Below are positions 24,712 to 35,579 of a stretch of DNA of 54,442 nucleotides, piece after piece. Within the stretch, counting starts at the first letter, position 1. Every line of letters starts with the position of its first letter. The notes below the pieces were generated by a model that was given only the letters and a program-made list of their open reading frames with translations, did no database searches and was not told the DNA's origin. The translations under genes were made by a program, and so were the position numbers. This stretch comes from Hydnum rufescens UP504 (Eukaryota; Basidiomycota; Agaricomycetes; Cantharellales; Hydnaceae). The DNA is taken from NCBI GenBank assembly GCA_014904985.1, contig MU129058.1, positions 8,997 through 63,438 on the forward strand, read 5' to 3'.

Positions 24712-25642
24712 GACCACACACCCACCGCTGTGGGGGTGTGGTCACAAGGTGAGTGTTTCCCCTAGTAGATACAACGGCGCAAAAAGAGCAGCGAAAGCTG
24801 CTCTTTTTGTGCCCCTTTGAACCTTTTTACTAACATATTTTGTATTTTTCTAGATTGAGACCTGGGGTCCAAGGCACAACGAAAACACGCGAAATGAGGG
24901 CCCAAATGGCAATGCCCCAAGCAAAGGCACGCCAAACGACGCGACATATGGCAATGCGCCAACACCCCAACGACATGACCTACGGTACTGTGCCAATGAT
25001 GCGACCTACGGCAACGTGCCAACGACACAACCCACCCCAACACCCCAATGACGTGACCTACGGTACTGCACCAATGACGTGACGTACGGCAACGCGCCAA
25101 TGCGCCAGCGACGCGACCTATGGTACCGCGCCAATGACGCGGCATACCGTGCCAATGATGCGACATACAGCACCGCGCCAAACGAGGTCCCAGGAACCAC
25201 ACACCTGCCACGGCGGGTGTGTGGTCCTATATAAGGTAAGTCCCCAGCCCAGTAGCTACAGCCACACAAAAAGAGCAGCGAAAGCTGCTCTTTTTGCGTG
25301 GTGTTTAATTCTTAACTAATTTACAAGTTTTATTCTGTAGGTTTCGACATCCCCTGTGAACGAATACCGACACAAACCCCCCCCCGTAACCCCCCTTATT
25401 GATGCCCGAACGATGGGGCACCTGTGCGAGCCCCGTACGAACTGCCATATGAACCGCCATACATACGAGCCAGAGCCCATGGCCTCAGTACCCCACACTG
25501 CCACAGCGGGTGTGCGGTACTATAACGTATGTTTTCTTTTATTTTTTTATTTCTTATTCTTGTGGCGCAAAAAGAGCAGCATAAGCTGCTCTTTTTGCGC
25601 TGCATTACTGTTGCACTAATATTTTATTATTTATTTCTCTAG
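24712..25642 (+). repeat. Right cassette array of element A (plus-oriented)
   Basis: Three exon-intron cassettes run left to right. Type A hairpins lie near 24712, 25196 and 25493 and type B hairpins near 24775, 25262 and 25564. Predicted introns are 24749-24853 (105 nt, GTGAGT to CTAG, CTAAC at 24830), 25236-25340 (105 nt) and 25527-25642 (116 nt). Two of the three type B loops read GAAA. The exon 24854-25235 is expanded to 382 nt by imperfect repeats of a unit containing GACCTACGGTACTG. No single reading frame runs through the exons. Confidence 0.85.
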
Positions 25643-26112
25643 ATCCTGAACCAGAATCCCTGCGAGCCCCCAAGGAGAACTGGCTGAATGAGATGCGGTG
25701 AACGATAATTACGAACGAACCCCCACAAATGAAGACCGACCCCTCAAGGGAGTGCCCAAAAGGAACCGGCCCCCAACTGCACTTGCTGCGGAGGGTATGG
25801 TGGGTATATGCGGGCGCATGACCCGCAATAAACCATCCCCCCCTGTAGTGGCAGACCCCGGGGGGGGGGATAATATGTATATAGTATAATATGTATATAA
25901 TAATAGTAATAATAATAATAATAATAAATAGCAAACAAATAATAGTAAATAAATATATAATCTGGCACAGCCATGGATTGGCCGATAGATGGCCCAAAAA
26001 CTGAATTGGAATAGCCTGATTTCGGCCATAAGGTCTGGGGGACCTATTAGGTACCATTTTCTGCCCTGAAAGTGGTACCTAAATTAGGTCCCCCATGTGA
26101 CTGACCAGCCTG
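25643..26112 (+). mobile_element. Right terminal part of element A
   Basis: After the last cassette comes a poly-G run (25859-25869), an AT-rich stretch of TAATAA repeats (about 25900-25950), and the terminal block from about 25965. The terminal block matches 53380-53528 of element D almost base for base, including CAGCCATGGATTGGCCGA and the pair of GGTACC boxes near 26050-26085. Confidence 0.8.
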
Positions 26113-26229
26113 ATCAAACACACCTCCCCTGTAAACCAGTAATTTGGGTGCATAATCCAGTAGAGTACTGTCGGGAAAGAGTACATATGATTCCTTGATG
26201 GATGCCCAAGTTTGTTCAATAGGCACAGT

Positions 26230-27767
26230 ACAGGCAGCACTGTATAGTGTCAATGATTAAGTTTACTGGTGGCCGACTCAATTGGTTGTGATCCCAGCAG
26301 CACTTCAAGATTCGCAAAACTAAAGGAAAAGTGACTTCCTCCTTTGATGGTCCAAAGGGAGGCCGATGGTCCAATATAGCACGGATAAGGTGTCCCTCTT
26401 TCGAGAGTTCATGGTAGGGCTCCTGGTCAAACAAGATCTACAGTGAATGGAGGATTACAAGTTAGACAAAAGCACAGTGTACAGCGAGAATGCCTCCCAC
26501 CTGAATGCAAGTGCATCCATATGCATAGATGTCGGTCCCAGCAGTTCAAGTGCTTTCATCCAGAAGTTCGGGAGCCAGAAATCGCAGTGACCCACCGAAG
26601 TTTGATGATGTATGGCCAGTAGGTCCCCCATCAAGAATGATAGACAGTCCAAAATCACAAATACTCGCTCTTCCCTCTCCATCGATCAGCACATTCTGCT
26701 GAACATATCAATTCATCAGCGAAGCACCATCGCTCCGTGTATTCAGCCATACCCTTTAAGATCACTGTGGATGATTGGAGGCTTGTGTTCATGCAAGTAC
26801 TGTAATCCTAATGCAACATCGGCACACTGTAAAGATCAAGCTCAGTTCGGGATACCCCCCCTATTTGAGTGAAACCACATCAATGTAAACGCACGATAAT
26901 CCCTCGATTGACACTTGGATTCTTTTCTAGAAAGCTTAGGACATCACCGTGAACATACGAAATTGAAACGAGACCAGGCCCTTCGGGTTCTTCAGTATGA
27001 CCTAATAATCTCACCACGTTCTCGTGATGCAATTGGGCCCATATTCGCATTTCTATATGCAGATGCTATCCCTATTGTGAACGGAAGACCACAGTGAAAC
27101 TGTCAGATAAAATTACCTTGCAGAGTTTTCGTTGGACTGTGGACTCATCCATATAGGAAGCATGAAGCACCTTGAGGGCAACCTAGGGCATCATTTGTTA
27201 GCACATGCGCCCTCCGGGAGCTATGAATTGAAAAGAGTACCTGAAGAGTCCAGTGAGAGTTGTTGGAGGTGGCAGAGAGCAAGCTGCCTCTCCAGACTGA
27301 GGAGTACCCTCCTCTGGCCATGGGTGTTGAGCCTAAATGAACAATACGGCCAGTCAAGTCGGGAGTTTCAGGGGGACTGACTTGGGGATTGGGAGATGGT
27401 GGGCTGGCATGTGGGACTTGTCCTGAAGCTTCTGCAGAAGGACCTGTGATCGCAACACGTGGTAGAATGGACCTGGCTTTGTCTATTCCGGTAGAAGCCT
27501 CTTTAGGAGGAGTGGGAGTCAAGGATGGATTGGTGGGTTGCATGGGTTGCCTCTCATCAGCTTGGCCAGACAAAAGGTTCCTGGTTTGGGATATTGAACA
27601 ATGATGCGGATTGTAGGGTGTCGGGGATTCAATGGGCTCTGAGGCAATTACATTGGAGGGGTTAATTTCGCGACCTCGAGGCAGTGCACCACCAGTCTTC
27701 TCAGTGTCTGTCACGGCAGGAGGTACTGCACCATTCACATTGGGCGACTGCATTGGGGGAAATCGTG
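26230..27767 (-). pseudogene. Protein kinase pseudogene between elements A and B
   Basis: On the minus strand a Pro/Ser-rich N terminus (27767 to about 27370) leads to a glycine-rich loop (STPMARGGYSSVWRG). Later exons hold IWAQLHHENVVRLLGH, then LQYLHEHKPPIIHSDLKG, an intron of about 55 nt, and QNVLID, giving the catalytic loop with Asp and Asn. DFGLSIILDGG and APELLDE follow, then a C-lobe with the CCW...RP signature. The key ATP-binding and catalytic residues are present. TGA at 26546-26548 just after the APE helix, a CGA-to-TGA candidate, breaks the frame. The family resembles the Ser/Thr or TKL-like kinases expanded in mushrooms. The upstream end lies at the terminus of element B, so the original 5' end may be lost. 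Confidence 0.75.
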
Positions 27768-28130
27768 CACCTTGGTCAGTCATCTAAGCCTACCTAGTTA
27801 GGTACCACTTCCGGGGCAGATAATGGTACCTAAGGAGGTCCCATCACTATTCCGGCCGAAATGGCCATTTTTATGATTTCACCTCCTGGCCCAGAATTGG
27901 CCGAAATGGCCGAAAATTGACCGAAACTTGGCCAAAACTGAGACTTAGAGAATCTCAGACTTGCAGTGGGCCATACGGGCTTATTGGGGATAATGTTTTC
28001 CATTTATAATTATTTATTTATTATCACTATATTATACATATGCTCCACAGGGTTTCAGTCCTGTGTTTTGTTTTTATTGACTTGTTTATTTATTTATTTA
28101 TTTATTTATTTAAAAATTCATAAAAAACAT

Positions 28131-30467
28131 ACCACACACCCGCTTGGGCGGGCATGTGGTACTGTCTATAAAATTTTAAAGCACTATCTAACACCCGCTT
28201 GGGCGGGTGTGTGGTACCGGGGACGTCATTTCGCGTGCTTCACCATTGGGGCTCCCCCTCACCCGTGGTTGCATGTTTTCATTCGGCAGGGTCGTGGCTT
28301 CAGTTGGGGGATGTGGGTTCAGAAGAATACCTATGATAATAAATAATAAGGTAGTTAAAAAAAGAAAAACCAGGCAAAAGGAGCAGCCCCTGCTGCTCCT
28401 TTTGCATAGTCGGACATGTATATATATACTAACCTTAAAGATTACCACACCCACTGAAGCAGGTGTGGGGTTCGTCCGGGGCTTGTGTCATGGTTTCAAC
28501 TTGTTGCCGTTCGCGGGGTTCATTTGGCAGGTGGGTTGTCGTTCTCCCATGTTCATTCAGCGGGGTCGCAGGTGTTGGGTCCAGATGACAAACTAAAATA
28601 ATAAATAATACGTTAGTTATAAAAAAAAAACAAGAAAAGCCACGCAAAAGGAGCAGCACATGCTGCTCCTCTTGCGTGGTTGTACTCACCTTAAAATTAC
28701 CACACACCCGCAGAAGCGGGTGTGTGGTGCTCTCTTGGGTTTGGTCTGGCCAGTCATGGTTGGCGTGGTTCGTTTGGCAGGTGTCATGGCCGGTCGCATC
28801 ATCATTCCCCGGGGGGGTTTGTTCAGCGGGTTGTCATTTGGCTTGACCGTCTAGAATAGTAAATATGTTAGTAAAAGAAAAAATAGAAGAGCCATGCAAA
28901 AGGAGCAGCGTACGCTGCTCCTTTTGCACGGTTGTACTTACCTTAGAATTATCACACACCCGCCAAAGCAGGTGTGGTTTGTCTGGGGTCCCTGTGGCCT
29001 TGTGTTGTGCGTTCTTGTTCCCGGGTTACGTCTGGGGGTGTTCCTTGGCGCATTGGGCTTGGGGCTCTCATTTTGCAGGTGGTTCAGGTGATATCCTAGA
29101 ATAATAAACAATTTGTTAGTTAAAAATTAAAACAATGCAAAAAGAGCAGCCCTTGCTGCTCTTTTTGCGCTGTTGAGGGGGGGGGGTGCATTACCTTGTA
29201 TAGAACCACACACCTGCAACTGCGGGTGTGTGGTCCATCTCCTCGTGTGGTGCGTCATCATTCACGGGGGTGTTGTGGTCTCATCTGGTGGACTGATGGT
29301 GGGTAGGCGTCATTTGGTTGGGGTTTTGGCGGGTTGCATTATGCGGGGAGCTCGTTGTTAGCTCAGACGACGATCTACAATAATAAGTAATACGTTAGTA
29401 AAAAATAAAATAAAATAAAAAGAAAAGCCATGCAAAAGGAGCAGCATATGCTGCTCCTTTTGCATGGTTGTGCATATGCTTACCTTAAAATTACCACACA
29501 CCCGCTTTGGCAGGTGTGGTTCCGTTTGCAGTTTCTGTGGTCTCGTGTCGTGGGTGTCCGGTCCTGGGTTTCGTTTGATGGGGGCTTTGGCGGGTCACGT
29601 TTGTAGCTTTTGTTTGGTGGGGGGGTTTGTTGTGGGTTCAAATAACAAACTAGAATAGTAAATAATACATTAGTAAAAAAGAAAAAAAGCAAAGCCATGC
29701 AAAAGGAGCAGTGTACGCTGCTCCTTTTGCGCGGTTGTGCAGATACTTACCTTACACACCCGCTTTGGCGGGTGTGGTTTCGTCTGGGGTTCTGTCTGGC
29801 CAGTTGTCATTGGCGGGTTTCGTTTGGCGTATGTTGTTTTGGCGGGTCGTCATTTTGCTTGACACCCTAGAATAGTAAATATATCAGTAAAAGAGAAAAA
29901 AGAAGACCCACACAAAAGGAGCAGCGTACGCTGCTCCTTTCGCGTGGTTGTACTTACCTTAAAATTACCATACACCTGCCGAAGCGGGTGTGTGGTTCTG
30001 TCTGGGGCTTTGTCCAGTTGGCCGTCGTTGGCGGGTCGCATCGTGAATTCGGGGCGGGGGTGGTTCGTTTGGCAGGTCATTATTTTGCTGGGTCTGGTCG
30101 ATAACCTGGAATAATAAATAATATATTAGTTGAGAAATAAAATCAGCGCGAAAGAGCAGCATCTGCTGCTCTTTCGCGCTGTTGGGGGTGTACAAACGTA
30201 CCTGCCTTTATTAGAACCACACACCCACCGCGGCGGGTGTGTGGTTCCTGGGGCCACCCATAGGGGGGTCTGTTGTCTGCTTTGGTTTGGCTGTTGCTGT
30301 GTCGGCCCTCATCATGCGGGCTTTCGTCTAAATAATCAAAGGTGTGTTAGTACAAGAACTCAAAGCAGCGCAAAAAGAGTAGCTTTCACTACTCTTTTTG
30401 CGCCATTGTATCTAATAGGACAAAACTCACCTTATGACCACACACCCGCAGTCGCGGGTGTGTGGTC
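28131..30467 (-). repeat. Left cassette array of element B
   Basis: Nine type B hairpins lie near 28372, 28643, 28896, 29134, 29431, 29696, 29912, 30146 and 30368. Type A hairpins lie near 28131, 28186, 28442, 28699, 28952, 29205, 29494, 29756, 29969, 30211 and 30437. Donors (GTAAGT, GTGAGT, GTTAGT), TTACTAAC-like branch sites and TAG acceptors recur in the same order on the minus strand. Some stems use GGAGCAGC/GCTGCTCC and one uses GAGTAGC/GCTACTC, so paired positions change together. Compared with element C, this array has one extra cassette (about 29467-29740). Confidence 0.85.
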
Positions 30468-31289
30468 GTGTCCTCGCCTTTCTGGGCCGTTGCTGGGTGT
30501 GGCTGCGTAGTTGTGCAATTCAACGCCAGCAATTGCCGGTACTTAGAAAGCGCCCAAGTGCTGTGTTCCAAGCAGAATACATATTAATAGCAAGTATATA
30601 GATGTGTAATAAATACTATATAATAAATATTTACCCAGAAATGCGAAGAAGACGATGATAATAGGTCAGAGCTCAATAAGGCATGATATGCATAATTGCA
30701 AAGTGGATTGGGCAACTTCTATGGGTCAGAATTGGCCCAAATTAGAATATATTAATGGTATATATGCACCTTACATGAGCGATCAGTTACATTGGACGTT
30801 CCGGGCATTTCTGAAATTTTCATGCCTTCAATTCCCTAAATAGGGAATTGAAGGCGTGAAAATTTCAGAAATGGCCGGAACGTCCAATGTAACTGATCGC
30901 TCATGTAAGGTGCATATATACCATTAATATATTCTAATTTGGGCCAATTCTGACCCATAGAAGTTGCCCAATCCACTTTGCAATTATGCATATCATGCCT
31001 TATTGAGCTCTGACCTATTATCATCGTCTTCTTCGCATTTCTGGGTAAATATTTATTATATAGTATTTATTACACATCTATATACTTGCTATTAATATGT
31101 ATTCTGCTTGGAACACAGCACTTGGGCGCTTTCTAAGTACCGGCAATTGCTGGCGTTGAATTGCACAACTACGCAGCCACACCCAGCAACGGCCCAGAAA
31201 GGCGAGGACACGACCACACACCCGCGACTGGCGGGTGTGTGGTCATAAGGTGAGTTTTGTCCTATTAGATACAATGGCGCAAAAAGAAA
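30390..31289. repeat. Central palindrome of element B, about 450-bp arms
   Basis: The arms meet at CCCTA-AA-TAGGG (30834-30845), with the axis at about 30839.5. Each arm holds, from the centre outward, TATATA-type sequence, a long AT-rich stretch (TTATTATATAGTATTTATT), GGCAATTGC and the first type A hairpin with its GTGAGT donor. The symmetric layout and outward splice direction make it a candidate bidirectional promoter. Identity between the arms is near complete. Confidence 0.85.
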
Positions 31290-32163
31290 AAATGAGAGAG
31301 ATGAACTACCATTTTTCACAAGAGCAGAGCGTCCCGCTCCCCCATGACTCCTTTGTCCACCATTCAAAAATAGTGATTACTTCCGGTCCTCTTATGTCCG
31401 ATGGAGAAGACCCTCAGGGGTGACCTTTCCACTTTCCTTAAGGGACTTGTCCAGGTTTGAAGGAGGAATAGCATGTAATTGTCAATCTCCCCCTTTATCT
31501 TGAAATTGGAATATGTCCATCAGTTTTGAAGATTTAACTTGATTTCTTTTTCTCTGTGTGTCCCTAAGTCAACTTTTTCACTTTCTATTGAGTCGAAGTC
31601 TGGATTGCATATTAGGGTGCAGCTAGCACACAAATTCATTAGTTCTCCCCCTCCCTCCAGTTTGAAGCTCCTTGAACAGCTGCTGGTCCCTGGGTGATTT
31701 CTCACTACAAAAGCAAATTCTAACTACACTTTGACTAAGGTCTTAAGAAGAGATTCTTAGGGTGTGGTAATTTGACTGAAAGACACATTCTCACTTAATT
31801 GCTTGGCTTTGTTGGCTCACTGCAATTTCCCCTGTTCAAAAGACCTTCCCCCACTTGGACCTGAACATCCGGATTAGATCTGTGATCCCCTCTTTCGTCC
31901 CCGGCTCAACATCGTGGACAGTAGTTGGATTGGTTTATAACCATCCTGCTTACACCGGGTGTTGCCCAAAGTCCTCAACTGGCAGGAACCTAGCACAGCC
32001 TCTGGGGAATTTTGGCCTTGCTGCCCTGGAATATTAATGCTCTGCCCAGTATTTCATCCCTTTTGGGCAATTTGCCTCAGTAATCTTGGAGATTCCATTC
32101 TGGAATCTCCTGTAACTTTCAGCATAGTGGGTTCCCCATTGGCATAGGTGATTGGGTTTTACT
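31290..32163 (-). repeat. LTR-like sequence left of element C (inverted copy of 41860-42725)
   Basis: No gene is visible. The stretch is the inverted, slightly different copy of 41860-42725, which belongs to the LTR-like repeats at 41860-44893. Many differences are single-base insertions or deletions in homopolymers, as expected from lower-quality sequence. Confidence 0.6.
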
Positions 32164-32519
32164 CACCTTGGTCAGTCATCTAAGCCTACCTAGTTAGGTA
32201 CCACTTCCGGGCAGATAATGGTACCTAAGGAGGTCCCATCACTATTCTGGCTGAAATGGCCATTTTTATGATTTCACCTCCTGGCCAGAATTGGCCAAAA
32301 TGGCCGAAAATTGGCCGAAACTTGGCCGAAACTGAGACTTAGAGAATCTCAGACTTGCAGTGGGCCATACAGGCTTATCAGGGATAATGTTTTCCATTTA
32401 TAATTATTTATTTATTATCACTATATTATACATATGCTCCACAGGGTTTCAGTCCTGTGTTTTGTTTTTATTGACTTGTTTATTATTTATTTATTTAAAA
32501 ATTCATAAAAAACATACCA

Positions 32520-34094
32520 CACACCCGCTTGGGCGGGCATGTGGTACTGTCTATAAAATTTTAAAGCACTATCTAACACCCGCTTGGGCGGGTGTGTGGT
32601 ACTGGGGACGTCGTTTCGCGCACTTCACCATTGGGGCTCCCCTCACCTGTGGTTGCATGTTTTCATTCGGCGGGGTCATGGCTTCGGTTGGGGGATGTGG
32701 GTTCAGAAGAATACCTATGATAATAAATAATAAGGTAGTTAAAAAAAGAAAAACCAGGCAAAAGGAGCAGCCCCTGCTGCTCCTTTTGCATAGTCGGACA
32801 TGTATATATATACTAACCTTAAAGATTACCACACCCGCTTCGGCGGGTGTGGGGTTCATCCAGGGCTTGTGTCATGGTTTCGACTTGTTGCCGTTTGCGG
32901 GATTCATTTAGCGGGTGGGTTGTCATTCTCCTGTGTTCATTCAGTGGGGTCGCGGGTGTTGGGTCCAGATGACAAACTAAAATAATAAATAATATGTTAG
33001 TTATAAAAAAAAAACAAGAAAAGCCACGCAAAAGGAGCAGCACACACTGCTCCTCTTGCACGGTTGTACTCACCTTAAAATTACCACACACCCACTTCTG
33101 CGGGTGTGTGGTGCTCTCTTGGGTTTGGTCTGGCCGGTCATGGTTGGCGTGGTTCGTTTGGCAGGTGTCATGGCCAGTCACATCATCATTCCCCGGGGGG
33201 GTTCATTCGGCGGGTTGTCATTTGGCTTGACCATCTAGAATAGTAAATATGTTAGTAAAAGAAAAAATAGAAGAGCCATGCAAAAGGAGCAGCGTACACT
33301 GCTCCTTTTGTGTGGTTGTACTTACCTTAGAATTATCACACACCCGCCGAAGCAGGTGTGGTTCATCTGGGGTCCCTGTGGCCTTGTGTCATGCGTTCTT
33401 GTTCCCGGGTTACGTCTGGGGGTGTTCCTTGGCGCGTTGGGCTTGGGGCTCTCATTTTGCGGGTGGTTCAGGCGATATCCTAGAATAATAAACAATTTGT
33501 TAGTTAAAAATTAAAACAATGCAAAAAGAGCAGCCCTTGCTGCTCTTTTTGTGCTGTTGAGGGGGGGGGGGTGCATTACCTTGTATAGAACCACACCCGC
33601 AACTGCGGGTGTGTGGTCCATCTCCTCGTGTGGTGCGTCGTCATTCGCGGGGGTGTTGTGGTCTCGTCTGGTGGACTGATGGTGGGCGGGTGTCGTTTGG
33701 TTGGGGTTTTGGCAGGTTGTGTTACACGGGGAGCTCGTTGTTAGCTCAGACGACGATCTACAATAATAAGTAATACGTTAGTAAAAAATAAAATAAAATA
33801 AAAGAAAAGCCATGCAAAAGGAGCAGCATACACTGCTCCTTTTGCATGGTTGTGCAGATACTTACCTTACACACCCGCTTTGGCGGGTGTGGTTTTGTCT
33901 GGGGTTCTGTCTGGCCAGTCGTCATTGGCAGGTTTCGTTTGGCATATGTTGTTTTGGCAGGTCGTCATTTTGCTTGACACCCTAGAATAGTAAATATATT
34001 AGTAAAAGAGAAAAAAGAAGACCCACGCAAAAGGAGCAGCGTATGCTGCTCCTTTCGTGTGGTTGTACTTACCTTAAAATTACCATACACCCGC
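32520..34094 (-). repeat. Left cassette array of element C
   Basis: Type B hairpins lie near 32758, 33027, 33276, 33520, 33812 and 34026, alternating with type A hairpins, all minus-oriented as in element B. The last type A hairpin is split at 34094 by the insertion that follows. One cassette present in B (29467-29740) is cleanly absent here, with a junction at the type B hairpin near 33812-33850. Confidence 0.85.
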
Positions 34095-35579
34095 TGTGGA
34101 AGATAAAAACATCCAGTATCAGAAAATGCGAAATCACACCACTTCCAGCCTTTGGACGATCACATGACCAATTACGAAATTAATTATGGCTACGTGCGGA
34201 AATCGAATTCGTTCTATAACTCCGTCAGTTTTGATCGGAGAGGTACGACCATATAACGCTTAGAAAGCTACAATTCACACCTTTCGAACAGTACCAAACA
34301 CAAGTCGAACGAACCAAAACTGCACTCTCCAGGCCAATTTTACTACCAAAATCCGGAATTTCCAGTAAAAAACGAATCTCTCCATCAGTTCGCATTCAAT
34401 CCTCTCGGAACAACCGCGCCTAGAAAGATATAAAAAATCCGCATCCAACGGTACCAAGCACGCGAAGAACAGATCAAAACTGAACTCTACAGAGCGATAT
34501 TACTATCAGAATCAACACCCATCAGTAAAAAATGAATTTCTCTGTCAGTTTACACCGGATCTTCTCGGAACCACCGCGCCCAGAAAGCTGTGAAAAATCC
34601 GCATCTAATGATACCAAGAACGTCTATTACGGATGCAAACTACTGTTTCTGCATCGAATCCCATCCTATGCACTTGTCCCCATTATCAACCAACAACAAA
34701 ACACCTTAACCACTGGACTATGCTCAAATTAATCTCCAAAACCCGGAGATATCCTTTCATTTTGCCTCCAGAATGCTCCACATGGTCAGTGACCACATGC
34801 TCCAAGCATTCCACATACTCAGCAAATTGGTGACATCACCCCCCCTCATGATTCCTTTTGTTCTCTTTATGAATGACATCACTATGACATCACCCCTCAT
34901 GATTCCTTTTGATCTCTTTATGCATGACTCAGCTATGACCGCATTATTACATCATCTTGTTATTTTTCTTTTGTTCTCACCTATGACTCACATATGACTC
35001 ACCCATGGGGGAGTCATATTTCTTAAACACAGCCACCTTCAGAAAGGTATAAAAGCTGGTAGATTTCCTGTACCCACACACAATCATCTCCTCTGGAAAT
35101 CATTACTGTCAACCACTGTCAACTTTTCTGCTTGCCTCTAAAGAACAGTCTATCTATAAGCCATCTGGAGCTAAGTCATCTTCAAGGTTGTTGAGACAAA
35201 GCCACTGGTAGCCCTCTACGCAAATCACTAAAGCCAAGGATAGTTGCAGGACCTAAGGTTAGAGTTGCTGGACATCCAAGGAAAAGTAAGCATAACGAAA
35301 TACGTATCAGGTTTTGAAGAAAGAAGAAAGAAACATACTAACAAGACTAACCAAGCACTGACCAGTCTATAGCCCACAGATATCCGCATTTTGACCAGGA
35401 GAACGTAAACAAGAATACACAAATATCAGTAAACAGACCAACACAACACGAACAATGTATAAGCCTTTCTACAAGCCTCACAGACATATAAGCCTTTCCA
35501 TAAGCATCCCACACGACATATAAGCCTTCCTACAAGCATCCCAGACATATAAGCCTTTCTATAAGCATCCCAAACGATA

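Larger units (their letters stand above)
21650..26112. mobile_element. Palindromic intron-cassette element A
   Basis: The left end starts CACCTTGGTCAGTCA at 21650 and the right end finishes TGACTGACCAGCCTG at 26112, an imperfect terminal inverted repeat (12 of 15 positions). Each end has a TTAGGTACC...GGTACCTAA module 25-50 bases inside. In between are a minus-oriented cassette array (22052-23943), a central inverted repeat split by an assembly gap, and a plus-oriented array (24712-25642). Flanking 8-mers (CACAGGTG left, ATCAAACA right) do not match, so the element may be a recombinant or its flanks may have been rearranged. No protein-coding gene is evident inside. By comparison with element D it is a non-autonomous DNA transposon. 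The mobilising enzyme is unknown; a KDZ or hAT transposase would fit an 8-bp duplication. Confidence 0.75.
27768..31289. mobile_element. Palindromic intron-cassette element B, right half missing
   Basis: It begins CACCTTGGTCAGTCA at 27768, directly against the 5' side of the kinase pseudogene. It continues with the double GGTACC module, AT-rich sequence, nine cassettes (28131-30467) and a near-perfect central palindrome. The right arm stops inside a type B hairpin at about 31289, where unrelated sequence starts. The missing right half could be a genuine truncation or an assembly join. The left half is closely similar to that of element C. Confidence 0.75.

Noticed and set aside
24145..24745. 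Long open frames across the N gap
   Set aside because: They are open only because N codons cannot be stops.
21642..26120. Target site duplication for element A
   Set aside because: The flanking 8-mers CACAGGTG and ATCAAACA do not match.
30655..31024. Two identical 62-residue open frames on opposite strands
   Set aside because: They are mirror images created by the central palindrome and have no independent support.
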